A program made the position numbers and the translations under genes. The notes under the pieces were generated by a model that did not search any database, was not told the origin of the DNA, and worked only from the letters and a program-made list of their open reading frames with translations. Shown piece by piece: positions 33,230 through 42,252 of a stretch of DNA of 64,000 nt (within the stretch, counting starts at the first letter, position 1; every line of letters begins with the position of its first letter). Origin of the DNA: Deinococcus cellulosilyticus NBRC 106333 = KACC 11606 (GTDB lineage Bacteria; Deinococcota; Deinococci; Deinococcales; Deinococcaceae); contig NZ_BJXB01000028.1 in NCBI RefSeq assembly GCF_007990775.1, forward strand, positions 5,651 to 69,650, given 5' to 3'.

Positions 33230-33805
33230 GTGATCGTGCTCCTGTTTTTCCTCAGCGGTTTTGCTTTCGCCCACACCGGACGACCTGTGGGAGGCGAAGA
33301 CAGCCTGCTTTTGCAGATCCTGCTCGGGCTTGGCTTGCTGCTCAGTGGCTGGGGGATGGTGCATTTCTCCAGCCTGGCCTTCAAATTGCCCAGAAGGGAA
33401 TTCAGGCCCAGAGGGCAGCGTTTTCTGACCTTTGCCGTTGTGAGCACCCTGCTTTTTGCCCTGCTCTCCTGGTATGCCGTGCAGCCCCAGAGGCCCGCTG
33501 CGCCCCTCCTGATTCAGGAACGGGGACGCTGGGAAGTGCATCAGGTGGAGGGCCTGCATTCGGAAAGCACCCTGCTCCTGCAGGCCGAAAAAGCACAGCC
33601 TCTGGAGATCCAGAGTGAACAGGACATGCTTTTCGAGATCCCTGAACTCGGGGTGAAAGCCCGCCTGCCTGGAGGGAAAGCTGTTCGGGTGTCCCTTCCT
33701 GCTGCTCCAACCGGAACATATTCCACCAGCATTTCGGGACTGGTGGTGCAGGTGCTGCCCCCGGAGATGTACCACCTGCTGCTGGAAGGGAACCATCAGG
33801 ATTGA
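33230..33805 (+). CDS. Membrane-anchored protein with cupredoxin-like C-terminal domain
   Basis: This 191-residue protein has an N-terminal signal or anchor helix, two further membrane helices (about 25-46 and 62-82) and an extracytoplasmic domain (90-191). The text MLFEIPELGVKARLPGGKAV, RVSLPAAPTGTYSTSISGLV mirrors the cytochrome-oxidase subunit II cupredoxin pattern (IPxLGxKxDxxPG...GxYxxxCAExCG), but the CuA Cys/His ligands are absent. GTG 33230 is preceded at six bases by TAAAGT. It may be a degenerate subunit II-like protein; confidence is moderate for the gene and low for the fold. Confidence 0.65.
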   Translation: MIVLLFFLSGFAFAHTGRPVGGEDSLLLQILLGLGLLLSGWGMVHFSSLAFKLPRREFRPRGQRFLTFAVVSTLLFALLSWYAVQPQRPAAPLLIQERGRWEVHQVEGLHSESTLLLQAEKAQPLEIQSEQDMLFEIPELGVKARLPGGKAVRVSLPAAPTGTYSTSISGLVVQVLPPEMYHLLLEGNHQD

Positions 33806-34008
33806 ACACGTTCCCTTTTGCTGTGGCATGAATTTCAGACCTGAATTCAAACCCTGGGTGCCTGTGGCTCAGGGTTTTCATGCACGGCTTCGAAATCACA
33901 ACATATCGCCCCAATCAGGTGAATGGGAGGAGAAGATGCAGGGGAGTGCAACCGGGAAGATCTGTGCTCTTTCCTGAGGTCCATTGTATGGCCTGAGTAA
34001 AATCCATG

Positions 34009-34020
34009 GTAAGCGGTTAC
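34009..34020. promoter_or_regulatory. Isolated LacI-like palindrome
   Basis: GTAAGCGGTTAC lies in the 268-base convergent gap 33806-34073 with no start codon nearby. It resembles the palindromes at 13517 and 23731 but may be fortuitous. Nothing else is seen in the gap. Confidence 0.25.
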
Positions 34021-34073
34021 GCACAGCAGGATGGCAAGTGAACCCGGTACAGACGTCCCAGGCCAGTGGGAAC

Positions 34074-34658
34074 TCAGAGGCCCTGTTCGCCTGAGGGCCT
34101 GCTCCTTCCATGCAGGTGAAAATCCACCAGTTGCTCTGCCTGGATCTCGTGGGGTGGGAGGTCCTGGGGCAGCAGGCGTTGCCCGAGCCGCATCACGATG
34201 ATCGGACCGAGCAGGGTGGCCAGGGTCTGAAAGGGGAATTCTGGCTTGAGTTTCCCTTCCATCTGGTAGCGCACAATGATCTGGCCTGCAGTGAAAATCA
34301 GGCTCTTGGGACCTTCAAAAACCTCCATGAGTTCCGGGTGTCTGGGAAGCTCGGAAAGCATCATCGGGATCAGGCCAGGGTGTCTGGCGGTGAGGTCGAG
34401 GTAAGCCCGGGTGATGCCGATCAGGTCCTCCCGGAGGTTTCCGGTGTAATGAAAGCCCTGGGTGGCAACCATTTCAGCCTCCCGAGACAGCACCGAGCGC
34501 AACAGGTTGGTTTTGTTGCCAAAACGCCGGAACAGGGTCACTTCATTGACCCCGGCTCTGGCAGCGATGGCTTTGGTGGTGACGCCTGCAATCCCCAGTT
34601 CGATCATGCACTCAAGGGCGGCGTCCAGGATTTTGCTTTTCAGGTCAGTGTCGGTCAT
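34074..34658 (-). CDS. TetR-family regulator of the ABC-2 exporter operon
   Basis: This 194-residue protein has an N-terminal TetR HTH (residues 8-50: ILDAALECMIELGIAGVTTKAI, VNEVTLFRRFGNKTNLL) and a helical ligand-binding part. It is the third gene of an operon with an ATPase (35841) and a permease (34735). The palindrome GCAAGTA-AG-TACTTGC at the operon promoter is its likely operator. A seven-codon leader frame (ATG 34675) overlaps its start by four bases (ATGA), which may aid translation. Drug or lipid sensing is typical for such proteins. Confidence 0.9.
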   Translation of the reverse strand: MTDTDLKSKILDAALECMIELGIAGVTTKAIAARAGVNEVTLFRRFGNKTNLLRSVLSREAEMVATQGFHYTGNLREDLIGITRAYLDLTARHPGLIPMMLSELPRHPELMEVFEGPKSLIFTAGQIIVRYQMEGKLKPEFPFQTLATLLGPIIVMRLGQRLLPQDLPPHEIQAEQLVDFHLHGRSRPSGEQGL

Positions 34659-34734
34659 GGTGGGCTCTGCAGATTCATGTGGCCTGCAATCTTTCCTACT
34701 CTATCAGCTCTCGTGGGGCTGTGAAGGGAAAACC

Positions 34735-35844
34735 TCACAGGGTCTTGCGAAAGCGGGTGGAGGCCACCAGAATCACCAGCACCGCAAAGACCGCCAGGCT
34801 GACAAATTGCGTCCACAGGCTGTCCAGTCCGGCTCCACGCAGCATCACCCCACGCATGATTTCCAGGAAGTACTTCAGGGGGACGATGCCGCTCAAAGTT
34901 CGGAAGAAGGTGTTCATGCCTTCCACCGGAAAGAGCATCCCTGAGAGGAAAATCGAGGGGAACATGATCGCGAAAGTCCCAAACATCGCCTGAATCTGGG
35001 TTTTCGCGACACTGGAGATCAGGATGCCGATGCCCTGTGAGACCAGCACGAACAGAAAGGCGGCCAGGGCAATGAGCCACACACTGCCAACCAGCGGAAT
35101 CCCGAACACCCAGTGCCCGATGATGAGCGTCAGGGCAGCGTCAAAGAGGCCCAGCACAAAGTAGGGGGTGATTTTTCCAAGGATCACTTCTGCCGGGGTG
35201 ATGGGGGTGGCGATCAGGGATTCGAGGGTGCCCACTTCCCGTTCACGCACCACCCCGATGGAGGTGAGCAGCGTGGTGATCATGGCGAGGATCAGGCCGA
35301 CAATGCCGGGAACCATGAAGACAGCAGTGCGGTTGTCCGGGTTGTAGAGGGTCTCGAAGGTGGGTTCCACCGGAGCGGAAATCTGCCGGGTGAGGGCCTG
35401 CCCGGCCAGGGCCCTTTTGGTGAAATCCTGGATGGCGGCACTGGCCTGGGCACGGATCTGTGCGGTGGCCTGCGGGTCCGAGCCGTCAATTCGCAGGGTG
35501 AATTTGAGGGGTCTGTCTCCCCTGAGGGCACTCAGGGCCCCTTCCTGCACTTCCAGCACTCCGTGGCTTTTCCCGTTGCGCACCTGTTCCAGGGCCTCAT
35601 CCACAGTTGCGGCAGGAACCAGTTTGAACCGGTTGTCTTTCTCAAAATAGGACAGGAAGATCTGGCTGGCCCGGTCTCTGGAGTGGTCCACCACCCCGAT
35701 TTTCATGTTTTTCAGGGAGGTGTTGAGGGCAAAACCAAAGAGGATCAGCAAGATGACTGGAAGCAGCACAATCAGGCGAATCAGGATCGGGTCGCGGCGG
35801 ATCTGCAGGAATTCCTTGCGGGCAAGTGCGCTGATGCGGCTCAT
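34735..35844 (-). CDS. ABC-2 type exporter permease (YhhJ/YbhR-like)
   Basis: This 369-residue protein starts with the conserved ALARKEFLQIRRDP helix, then one membrane helix, a large extracytoplasmic domain (about 45-180) and five C-terminal membrane helices, with the marker GVVREREVGTLESLIATPI before the second helix. This is the layout of YhhJ/YbhS-type drug or ion exporters. Its start overlaps the ATPase stop by four bases. It pairs with the ATPase at 35841-36728. Confidence 0.92.
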   Translation of the reverse strand: MSRISALARKEFLQIRRDPILIRLIVLLPVILLILFGFALNTSLKNMKIGVVDHSRDRASQIFLSYFEKDNRFKLVPAATVDEALEQVRNGKSHGVLEVQEGALSALRGDRPLKFTLRIDGSDPQATAQIRAQASAAIQDFTKRALAGQALTRQISAPVEPTFETLYNPDNRTAVFMVPGIVGLILAMITTLLTSIGVVREREVGTLESLIATPITPAEVILGKITPYFVLGLFDAALTLIIGHWVFGIPLVGSVWLIALAAFLFVLVSQGIGILISSVAKTQIQAMFGTFAIMFPSIFLSGMLFPVEGMNTFFRTLSGIVPLKYFLEIMRGVMLRGAGLDSLWTQFVSLAVFAVLVILVASTRFRKTL

Positions 35845-36728
35845 TTCACACCTCTGGCCAGGGTCACGAAAACATCTTCGAGGGTGGGGGGAACGGTGCG
35901 GGAACGGGCTCCGAGGTGCTGGAGGTCCTGTTCAGGGATGGGACGACTGCTGCTGACTCGAAGGCTGGACCCGGTGATCCATGCATCATCCACCCCGAGG
36001 GTTTTGCTTTGCTGCAGGGCGGCCATCAGATCGCGGGGTTCAAGTTCGTAATAGTGCCCCCTGAGGTTCTGTTTCAGCTGTTCCGGGCTGCCCTGCGCGA
36101 GGATGTTCCCTGAGTGGATCAGGGCGACCTCATGGCAGCGTTCAGCCTCATCCATGTAGTGGGTGGTCACAAAAACCGTTGTCCCTTCGCGGGTCAGGTC
36201 GTAAATGGCATCCCACAGTTCCCGTCTGGCGATGGGGTCAAGACCTGCGGTGGGCTCATCCAGAAACACAATTTTCGGGCTGTGGATGATGGCGGTGCCA
36301 ATCGAGAGCCGTTGTTTCCAGCCACCTGACAGGGAACCCGCCAGACGTTTGCGGTACGGTTCGAGCTTCAGGAGCTCCATGGTGCGCTCCACAGCATTTT
36401 TGACCTGGGCGTGCTTGAGGTACATCCCGGCTTTGAAGCTGAGGTTTTCTTCCACGGTGAGGTCGGTGTAGACGCTGGCCGCCTGATTGGCGTAGCCGAT
36501 TCTGGCCTTGATCTGCTCGCTGTTTTTCAGGCTGACCCCGGCGATGGTGGCCCCTCCACTGCTCGGGGGGAGCACCCCGCAGAGCATGCGGATGGTGGTG
36601 GTCTTCCCTGCCCCGTTGGGCCCGAGGTAGCCGAAGACCTGGCTGTCTTGCACCGTGAGGTTGAGATTGTTGACCACGGTGTGGTTCTTGAAGGCCCGGG
36701 TGAGGTTTTGGGTTTCGATGACTGGCAT
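35841..36728 (-). CDS. ABC exporter ATP-binding protein
   Basis: This 295-residue ATPase has Walker A GPNGAGKTTT (about residue 36), a Q-loop region, signature LSGGWKQR (about 134), Walker B IVFLDEPTAGLDP and a switch His in VFVTTHYMDEAERC. A 70-residue C-terminal extension is usual for DrrA/CcmA-type exporters. CTGGAGGGGC lies before ATG 36728. It is the first gene of the exporter operon; the TetR operator overlaps its promoter. Confidence 0.94.
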   Translation of the reverse strand: MPVIETQNLTRAFKNHTVVNNLNLTVQDSQVFGYLGPNGAGKTTTIRMLCGVLPPSSGGATIAGVSLKNSEQIKARIGYANQAASVYTDLTVEENLSFKAGMYLKHAQVKNAVERTMELLKLEPYRKRLAGSLSGGWKQRLSIGTAIIHSPKIVFLDEPTAGLDPIARRELWDAIYDLTREGTTVFVTTHYMDEAERCHEVALIHSGNILAQGSPEQLKQNLRGHYYELEPRDLMAALQQSKTLGVDDAWITGSSLRVSSSRPIPEQDLQHLGARSRTVPPTLEDVFVTLARGVK

Positions 36729-36743
36729 GTGCCCCTCCAGAAT

Positions 36744-36792
36744 GCAAGTAAGTACTTGCTTTCAGTATGGTCTCATGCGTCTCAAATGTCAA
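36744..36792 (-). promoter_or_regulatory. Promoter and TetR operator of the exporter operon
   Basis: On the minus strand TTGACA (36792-36787)-N17-CATACT (36769-36764) is followed directly by the perfect 7-2-7 palindrome GCAAGTA-AG-TACTTGC (36744-36759 on the plus strand). A repressor there would block transcription start. Confidence 0.7.
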
Positions 36793-36926
36793 TGTCTGAA
36801 ATCACACCCTCAAATCACACCAGAAAACGGATGCCTGCGGTGTCGTCCTCTATCGCGTCCCGGGCACCGTGAACAATACGTCAAGTGGCTCAGTGGACCC
36901 GGGACAGGGCGTGTTAGATTGTGCCT

Positions 36927-38615
36927 ATGTCCATCACTTTAAGCCCCTTACTGACGGCCACCACCATCGACTGGCCCAGCGTCAAACAGCGTGTCGAGGC
37001 CCTGCTGGAGCAGGACCTCAACCAGGACAACCTCACAAACTTCCTGCTCCAGTGGTCTGCCCTGGAAAACGAATTCTGGGAGTACCACAACACCCTCAGC
37101 CTGCAGTCCGACCTGAACACCCAGGACCAGGACATCCAGGACCGTTACAGCAACCACCTGCAGACCACCCGCCCCGAGTGGGACCGTTACTCTGCCCTGC
37201 TGCGAAAGAAACTGCTGGCTGCGCCCCGCGAGTGGGTCCCGGAAGATGCCCGCCGTGCCGTGATGCGCTTTGAGGCCGAAGACCGCATCTTTACCGAGGA
37301 GAACCTGCCTCTGCTCTCCGAACTGGCCCAGTGCAACCAGCAGTACAGCCAGATCACCGGTCAGATGATGATCGATTACCGGGGAGACAGCATCACGGTT
37401 CCAGTGGTGGAGCAACTCCTGCTTTCACCGGACCGCACGGTGCGGGAAGACGCCTGGAAAGCCTGGCAGAAAGCCCGCCTGGAGGTCGCCCCGAAACTGG
37501 ACGAGCTGTTTTTAAAGCAGCTGAAACTGCGCCGTCAGGTTGCAAAAAACGCTGGTTTTGAAAATTATCGGGATTACATGTGGCTCTCTTACCACCGCTT
37601 TGACTACACCCCCGAAGACTGCCTGCGCTTCCACCAGACCATTCAGGAGGAAGTGGTGCCTTTCACCTTAGAACTCCTGGAGCAGCACAGGAAGGGCCTC
37701 GGGGTGGAAGAGCTCAAACCGTGGGATTTCTACTGGAGAAGCCAGATGGACCCCGAAAGCCGCCCACCGCTGAACCCCTTCACCGACGTGGATGAGCTGG
37801 AAAAGAAAACCGAACAGGTGTTCTTCAAACTGAACCCGCAACTCGGAGAGATGTTCCGCACCCTGCGGGAAAGCCGCGCAATGGACCTGGGCTCCAGACC
37901 CAACAAGATGAGTCACGCCTACTGCACCACCCTGCCCATCAAGCAGGTCCCGTTCGTGCTGCAAAATGTGGTCGGAACCGATGGGGACGTGACCACCACC
38001 CTGCACGAGTTTGGGCATGCCTTCCACGCCATGTACAGCATGCAATCCCAGCGTTTTCCCTGGAATGTCTTCTCCTCCACCGAATTTGTGGAAGTGCCCT
38101 CGATGGGCATGGAATGCATCGCGCTGGACCACCTCTCCCCTTTCTACTCAGAAGAGGAAATCCAGCGGGTGAAAGTCGCCCAGATCTGGCGTCAGGTGCA
38201 CAGCCTGCCCTGGATGTGCTTCATGGACGCCTTCCAGCACTGGCTGTACGCAGAGGCCCCTCAAGACGTCACCATCGAGGTGCTGGATGCCAAATCCCGC
38301 GAACTGGTGGACCGTTTCCAGCCCCAGCCCAGCTGGGAAGGTTTTGAAGCCGAGAAGGGCAAGGTGTGGCACTACTACCACATGTTCAATTACCCCTTCT
38401 ACTACATCGAGTACGCCCTCAGTGGTCTGGGTGCCATTCAGCTGTGGCACAACTTCCAGCAGAACCCACAGCAGACCCTGGATCAGTACGTCTCGGCCAT
38501 GAAACTCGGCAACACCCGCTCTGTGCCTGAGCTTTACGAGGCCTGCGGTCTGAATTTCCGCTTTGATTCCCAGACGGTGCACGGGCTCATGCAGTTTCTG
38601 CGCAGCCAGCTGTAA
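36927..38615 (+). CDS. pepF: Oligoendopeptidase F, M3 family
   Basis: This 562-residue cytoplasmic zinc peptidase has HEFGH at residues 360-364 (HEFGHAFHAMYS) with the third zinc ligand expected in the following helix (EFVEVPSMGMECIAL), and the helical N-terminal lid of the M3B family. It should cut short peptides. I chose ATG 36927 rather than GTG 36921 because TAGATT (36915-36920) ends exactly six bases before it, the leaderless spacing seen elsewhere. It is monocistronic, with a strong terminator at 38630. Confidence 0.94.
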   Translation: MSITLSPLLTATTIDWPSVKQRVEALLEQDLNQDNLTNFLLQWSALENEFWEYHNTLSLQSDLNTQDQDIQDRYSNHLQTTRPEWDRYSALLRKKLLAAPREWVPEDARRAVMRFEAEDRIFTEENLPLLSELAQCNQQYSQITGQMMIDYRGDSITVPVVEQLLLSPDRTVREDAWKAWQKARLEVAPKLDELFLKQLKLRRQVAKNAGFENYRDYMWLSYHRFDYTPEDCLRFHQTIQEEVVPFTLELLEQHRKGLGVEELKPWDFYWRSQMDPESRPPLNPFTDVDELEKKTEQVFFKLNPQLGEMFRTLRESRAMDLGSRPNKMSHAYCTTLPIKQVPFVLQNVVGTDGDVTTTLHEFGHAFHAMYSMQSQRFPWNVFSSTEFVEVPSMGMECIALDHLSPFYSEEEIQRVKVAQIWRQVHSLPWMCFMDAFQHWLYAEAPQDVTIEVLDAKSRELVDRFQPQPSWEGFEAEKGKVWHYYHMFNYPFYYIEYALSGLGAIQLWHNFQQNPQQTLDQYVSAMKLGNTRSVPELYEACGLNFRFDSQTVHGLMQFLRSQL

Positions 38616-38629
38616 AAAGCACCCCTTCT

Positions 38630-38658
38630 GAACTGCCCTGCAGGGCAGTTCTTTTTTT
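38630..38658 (+). terminator. Rho-independent terminator of pepF
   Basis: GAACTGCCCTG directly joined to its complement CAGGGCAGTTC forms a perfect stem, followed by seven T residues. Confidence 0.92.
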
Positions 38659-38781
38659 GGCCTGGTTTTTGCATGATGCTTTGTTCACGTTCGGGTCAGT
38701 GCCTCCACATCTTGCACCCCCACAATGAATGCACAGGTTCAGAGTTGGACCTCCATGAATTTCTCTTTGAAGGAGCACCCC

Positions 38782-39120
38782 ATGAAAAAACTTCTGCCCC
38801 TCACATTGACTGGCCTGCTTTTTGTGCTGCCTGCCATTGCCCTCGCCGATGACACCGCCAAATCCCAGCCTTCCCAGGTGGGCCAGGAGCAGGAACAGGA
38901 CAACTCTGGCAGCAGCCCTGCCATTTACGGCAACGGGAACGCCACAGACAGTGAAGCCACCGAGAACACCACCTCCGGTAAGAAGGAATCCGACACGGGG
39001 ACCGTGCAGGATGACACTTTTGGTGGAGATCCCAGCACTTTTGCCTTGCTGGCCCTGGGGTCACTGGTGGTGCTTTTTGGGGCCAAGTCAGCCAGAAGAC
39101 CTGCTGTCCAGATGTCCTGA
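38782..39120 (+). CDS. Small secreted/anchored low-complexity protein
   Basis: This 112-residue protein has a signal peptide (cleaved after ALA, about 20), a hydrophilic Ser/Gln/Glu/Asn/Thr-rich middle (21-85) and a C-terminal membrane segment (about 88-103) with a basic end. The layout is that of a surface-anchored spacer protein. GAAGGAGCACC precedes ATG 38782. I do not know the family. It has its own terminator. Confidence 0.65.
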   Translation: MKKLLPLTLTGLLFVLPAIALADDTAKSQPSQVGQEQEQDNSGSSPAIYGNGNATDSEATENTTSGKKESDTGTVQDDTFGGDPSTFALLALGSLVVLFGAKSARRPAVQMS

Positions 39121-39134
39121 AATAGTACATGTGC

Positions 39135-39167
39135 AGCATCCTGCAGGTCCATGCAGGATGCTCTTTT
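39135..39167 (+). terminator. Rho-independent terminator
   Basis: AGCATCCTGCA and TGCAGGATGCT form an 11-pair stem around six bases, followed by CTTTTG, 14 bases after the preceding gene. Confidence 0.8.
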
Positions 39168-39289
39168 GTGTGCAGGCTGAAACACAGCTGCTTCTTGTGC
39201 TGGGATGCCGGACGCTGCTGTCCCTGTCCCTGAAGGGTGGGGTAAACTGACGGTGCCCGGGTCCTGAGGCCCTGGATTGAAAGTCACCC

Positions 39290-39987
39290 ATGAAAAAGAA
39301 ACATGCTCATTTCACGCCAGCACAAACCATTGCCCTGTCATTTCTGCTGGGCATTGCAGTCGGCACCTTCTTGCTGTCCCTTCCCATCAGTGCAGCCCCC
39401 AGCCACCACATCTCGGTGGTGCATGCCCTGTTCACGGCCACCAGTGCCCTGTGCGTCACCGGGCTCGCGGTGGTGGACACGGGAACCTCATTCAGTGCTT
39501 TTGGTCAGGGCGTGATTTTGCTGCTGATTCAGGTGGGAGGCCTCGGCATCCTCACCTTTGGGACGGCCATTGCGCTGGTGGCCGGGCGCAAGATCACCGT
39601 GGAGGAACACCTGCGCCTTGCAGCGCAACTGAACATCCTGCAAACGGGAGAGGCGAAACAGGCCCTCAAGAAAATCTTCATGTATGTGCTGGTGGTGGAG
39701 GCTGCAGGGACGCTCTTGCTGTATGGGCATTTCTATGGGAACGTCAGGCGCTTGCAAGCGGTCAGCTGAATTTCATGCAATTGACTTTTGAGGCGTTCAG
39801 TGCCATCTGCACGGTGGGCCTCTCGATGAATGCCACAGGAATCATTTCTGAGCCCGGCCATTTGATCCTGGCAGCGATGATGTACCTGGGGCGCATTGGA
39901 CCCCTGACCTTCGCCCTCGCCCTGAGCACGCAGGCCACCCAGGGTGCCGTGAGGTACCCTGCCGACAAAAACATCATGATTGGGTGA
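39290..39987 (+). pseudogene. KtrB/TrkH-type potassium channel with internal deletion
   Basis: The first 150 codons match the N-terminal pore module of KtrB (LSLPISA, SALCVTGLAVVDTG, GGLGILTFGTAIAL), reading to LLYGHFYGN. The frame then shifts near 39745, and from about 39775 the text is the extreme C-terminus of the same family (FEAFSAICTVGLSMNATG, MMYLGRIGPLTFALAL, RYPADKNIMIG), ending at 39987. About half of a normal 440-residue KtrB is missing between. An internal deletion thus destroyed the gene; potassium uptake by this locus is lost. Confidence 0.85.
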
Positions 39988-40037
39988 TGCAAGAGACATG
40001 GGACTTTTCAGGGAGTGGTTTACCGCCTGATGTCCTG

Positions 40038-40066
40038 TTACATTCACCACTTGGTGTACGTAATAC
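40038..40066 (+). promoter_or_regulatory. Promoter of transaldolase
   Basis: TTACAT (40038-40043)-N17-TAATAC (40061-40066), 76 bases before the start. The inverted repeat GTGTA-N5-TACAC overlaps the -10. Confidence 0.6.
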
Positions 40067-40141
40067 ACTGAGGAAGATACCAGGGGAACAGCTTTGTGAT
40101 CGCTCACCCAGTTCCCTGGCACTTCACTTTCAGGAGGTCTC

Positions 40142-41110
40142 ATGTCATCGAAACTTGAACAACTCAAACAGCACTCTGTGGTGGTTGCCGACACCGGAGA
40201 AATCAACGCCATCAAGGAATTTCAGCCCCAGGACTGCACCACCAATCCCTCACTGGTGCTCAAGGCTGCACAGCGCCCCGAGTACGCCCATCTGGTCAGC
40301 GAATCCATTGAATGGGCCAGAAAACGTGGAGGAGAAAGTGTCACGGTGGATGCCATTGATAAACTGGCCGTGCGCATCGGGACCGAACTGACCCGGCTGG
40401 TGCCCGGTTATGTCTCCACCGAGGTGGACGCTTCCCTCTCCTTCAATGCAGACGCCATGCTGGAAAAAGCCCGCAAGCTGATTGGCCTCTACGAAGAAGA
40501 AGGGGTGTCCAGAGACCGCATCCTGATCAAGATCGCCACCACCTGGGAAGGGGTGCAGGCTGCCCGCATTCTGGAGCAGGAAGGCATCCGCTGCAACCTG
40601 ACCCTGGTCTTTGCACTGGAACAGGCCATTGCCTGTGCCCAGGCAGGCGTGACCCTGATTTCTCCTTTCGTGGGCCGCATCACCGATTGGTACAAGAAAG
40701 CCCAGAACGTCTCCAGTTTCGAGATCAGCGAAGATCCTGGCGTCAACAGCGTGAAAACCATCTACCGCCACTTCAAGGACCAGGGGTACCAGACCATCGT
40801 GATGGGGGCCTCGTTCAGAAGTGCCGCCCAGGTGGAGGCACTCGCTGGCTGTGACCGCCTGACCGTGAGCCCACAACTCCTGAAAGAACTCAGCGAAGAC
40901 CAGGGGGAACTGAAACGCAGTCTGGACCCTGCCGCTCGGGAAGGGGTGCAGAAAGACCCAGTCATGACCGAGGAGGCGTTCCGCTGGGGCCTCAACCAGA
41001 ACCCCATGGCCACCGAAAAGCTTGCTGAAGGCATCCGGCAGTTCCACGCCGACTACGAAAAACTCAAAGCCCTGATTGAAGAGCAGCTTTCCGTGGTCAG
41101 CGCCGACTGA
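40142..41110 (+). CDS. tal: Transaldolase
   Basis: This 322-residue enzyme of the pentose phosphate pathway has the classical TalB layout: TTNPSLVLKA (about residue 38), TEVDASLSFN (about 97) and the Schiff-base lysine Lys130 in ILIKIATTWEG, with ASFRSAAQV and CDRLTVSPQLL later. It transfers a dihydroxyacetone unit between sugar phosphates, which fits a region devoted to sugar use. CAGGAGGTCTC precedes ATG 40142. Confidence 0.97.
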   Translation: MSSKLEQLKQHSVVVADTGEINAIKEFQPQDCTTNPSLVLKAAQRPEYAHLVSESIEWARKRGGESVTVDAIDKLAVRIGTELTRLVPGYVSTEVDASLSFNADAMLEKARKLIGLYEEEGVSRDRILIKIATTWEGVQAARILEQEGIRCNLTLVFALEQAIACAQAGVTLISPFVGRITDWYKKAQNVSSFEISEDPGVNSVKTIYRHFKDQGYQTIVMGASFRSAAQVEALAGCDRLTVSPQLLKELSEDQGELKRSLDPAAREGVQKDPVMTEEAFRWGLNQNPMATEKLAEGIRQFHADYEKLKALIEEQLSVVSAD

Positions 41111-41112
41111 GC

Positions 41113-41144
41113 AAAAAGGTGGAAGGGGCCTTGTGGCCCCTTCC
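41113..41144 (-). terminator. Terminator for the pilin operon (minus strand), shared with transaldolase
   Basis: GGAAGGGGCC and GGCCCCTTCC form a perfect 10-pair stem around four bases; on the minus strand ACCTTTTT follows. Its position between convergent genes suits both directions. Confidence 0.75.
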
Positions 41145-41164
41145 TGACATTTGAATCCGGTGCT

Positions 41165-41872
41165 TCAATTGCGCAGACGAACCATCACCGACTGTGGACC
41201 ACTTGCAGGCACATGATAGGTCGTGTTGTTGCTCTGGTAGGCCATCTGCACCTGTAGGGTAAACTGCTTGATCGAACCGGAGGTGGTGTAGCTGAAAGGT
41301 GCGTAGGCCGCTCCAGATGGCGTGGTCAGGGACACCCCGTCTGCCACCAGGTAAACGGCAGCGTTGCTGATTGCATTTGGAGCAGCTGGAGCTGTGCCAT
41401 TGCAGGCAGTAAAACCGGTTGCGTCTTTGCAGACCACAGAACGGTACTCCCGAATCACGCTGGTGTTGCTGTCTGCCCAGCTGTCTGTGGTCTTGAAAGC
41501 CGCATCCAGGGTGCTGCGTGACTCCAGCCTGTACACCAGCATCAGGTAAGTGTTGATCTGGTACATGTTGGTGGTCACTCCGGTCTGGGAGGCGGGCACC
41601 AGCACCCCGAAGCAGGGATTGGTGGTGCTGCTGATGGAACACGACTGACCATTGACCGTCATGCTGGTCTTCACTTCCTGGGCCTGGCGAACCATGTCGC
41701 TGATGTAACCCGTGGCTTCTGCCAGGGAGGTGAGCTGGGTGGACATTCCCTGCTGCCGGGTGCTGAATTTCATGGTGGTGGATTGCACCGAAATCAGCAT
41801 GGTGATGATGAAGCCCAGGATCAGCATGGTGATCAGGGTCTCAATGAGGGTGAAGCCCTGGCTGCGTGTCAT
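41165..41872 (-). CDS. Minor pilin, PilW-like
   Basis: This 235-residue prepilin has a short basic leader and the prepilin peptidase site G|FTLIETLITMLILGF. The globular part has four Cys residues (SCSIS...NPCFG, VVCKDATGFTACNG) suitable for disulfides. It is the last gene of a four-gene operon; its ATG (41872) shares one base with the stop of the previous gene. The start was chosen at MTRSQGF; the frame is open to 41914. Confidence 0.88.
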   Translation of the reverse strand: MTRSQGFTLIETLITMLILGFIITMLISVQSTTMKFSTRQQGMSTQLTSLAEATGYISDMVRQAQEVKTSMTVNGQSCSISSTTNPCFGVLVPASQTGVTTNMYQINTYLMLVYRLESRSTLDAAFKTTDSWADSNTSVIREYRSVVCKDATGFTACNGTAPAAPNAISNAAVYLVADGVSLTTPSGAAYAPFSYTTSGSIKQFTLQVQMAYQSNNTTYHVPASGPQSVMVRLRN

Positions 41873-42252
41873 CAGGGCCTCCCAAATTCGGTGATGAACA
41901 CAGAATCGGCCCAACCTGTGGCCTTGCAGGTGAGGGTCACCCTTTTGCGCACAGCCACACCACTTGCAATGTTGTCTGGATCACTCACAGCAGCAGTGCA
42001 GGTGAAACCTGAGGCCAGTGAAGCGGTGTCAGGCAGCGTTCCGGCGTCAAAGGTGGTGCGGGTCTGCCAGTTGCTGGACACGGACTCCATGTACTGTTTC
42101 ACACCCAGGGTCAGGGTCTGCTGGGAAAGGGCCTGACGGTTGATCTTGCTGAGGGGAATCACGTTCAGGGTCATGGTGGCCAGCAGCAACAAAATCACCA
42201 GGCTGACCAGCACCTCGATCAGGGTCAAACCTTTCTGAAGGGTCTTTTTCAT
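41872..42252 (-). CDS. Minor pilin, PilV/GspI-like
   Basis: This 126-residue prepilin has a leader MKKTLQKG and the type IV N-terminal helix LTLIEVLVSLVILLLLATM with the conserved Glu5. It probably belongs to the tip complex that primes pilus assembly and DNA uptake. It overlaps its upstream neighbour by four bases (ATGA). Confidence 0.9.
   Translation of the reverse strand: MKKTLQKGLTLIEVLVSLVILLLLATMTLNVIPLSKINRQALSQQTLTLGVKQYMESVSSNWQTRTTFDAGTLPDTASLASGFTCTAAVSDPDNIASGVAVRKRVTLTCKATGWADSVFITEFGRP

Noticed and set aside
34009..34020. GTAAGCGGTTAC as an active operator
   Set aside because: It lies in a convergent gap with no promoter or start codon near; listed as a site but not trusted as functional.
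39776..39784. ATGCAATTG as a further half-site of the fructan operator
   Set aside because: It lies inside the KtrB remnant and lacks the second half-site at the right distance.
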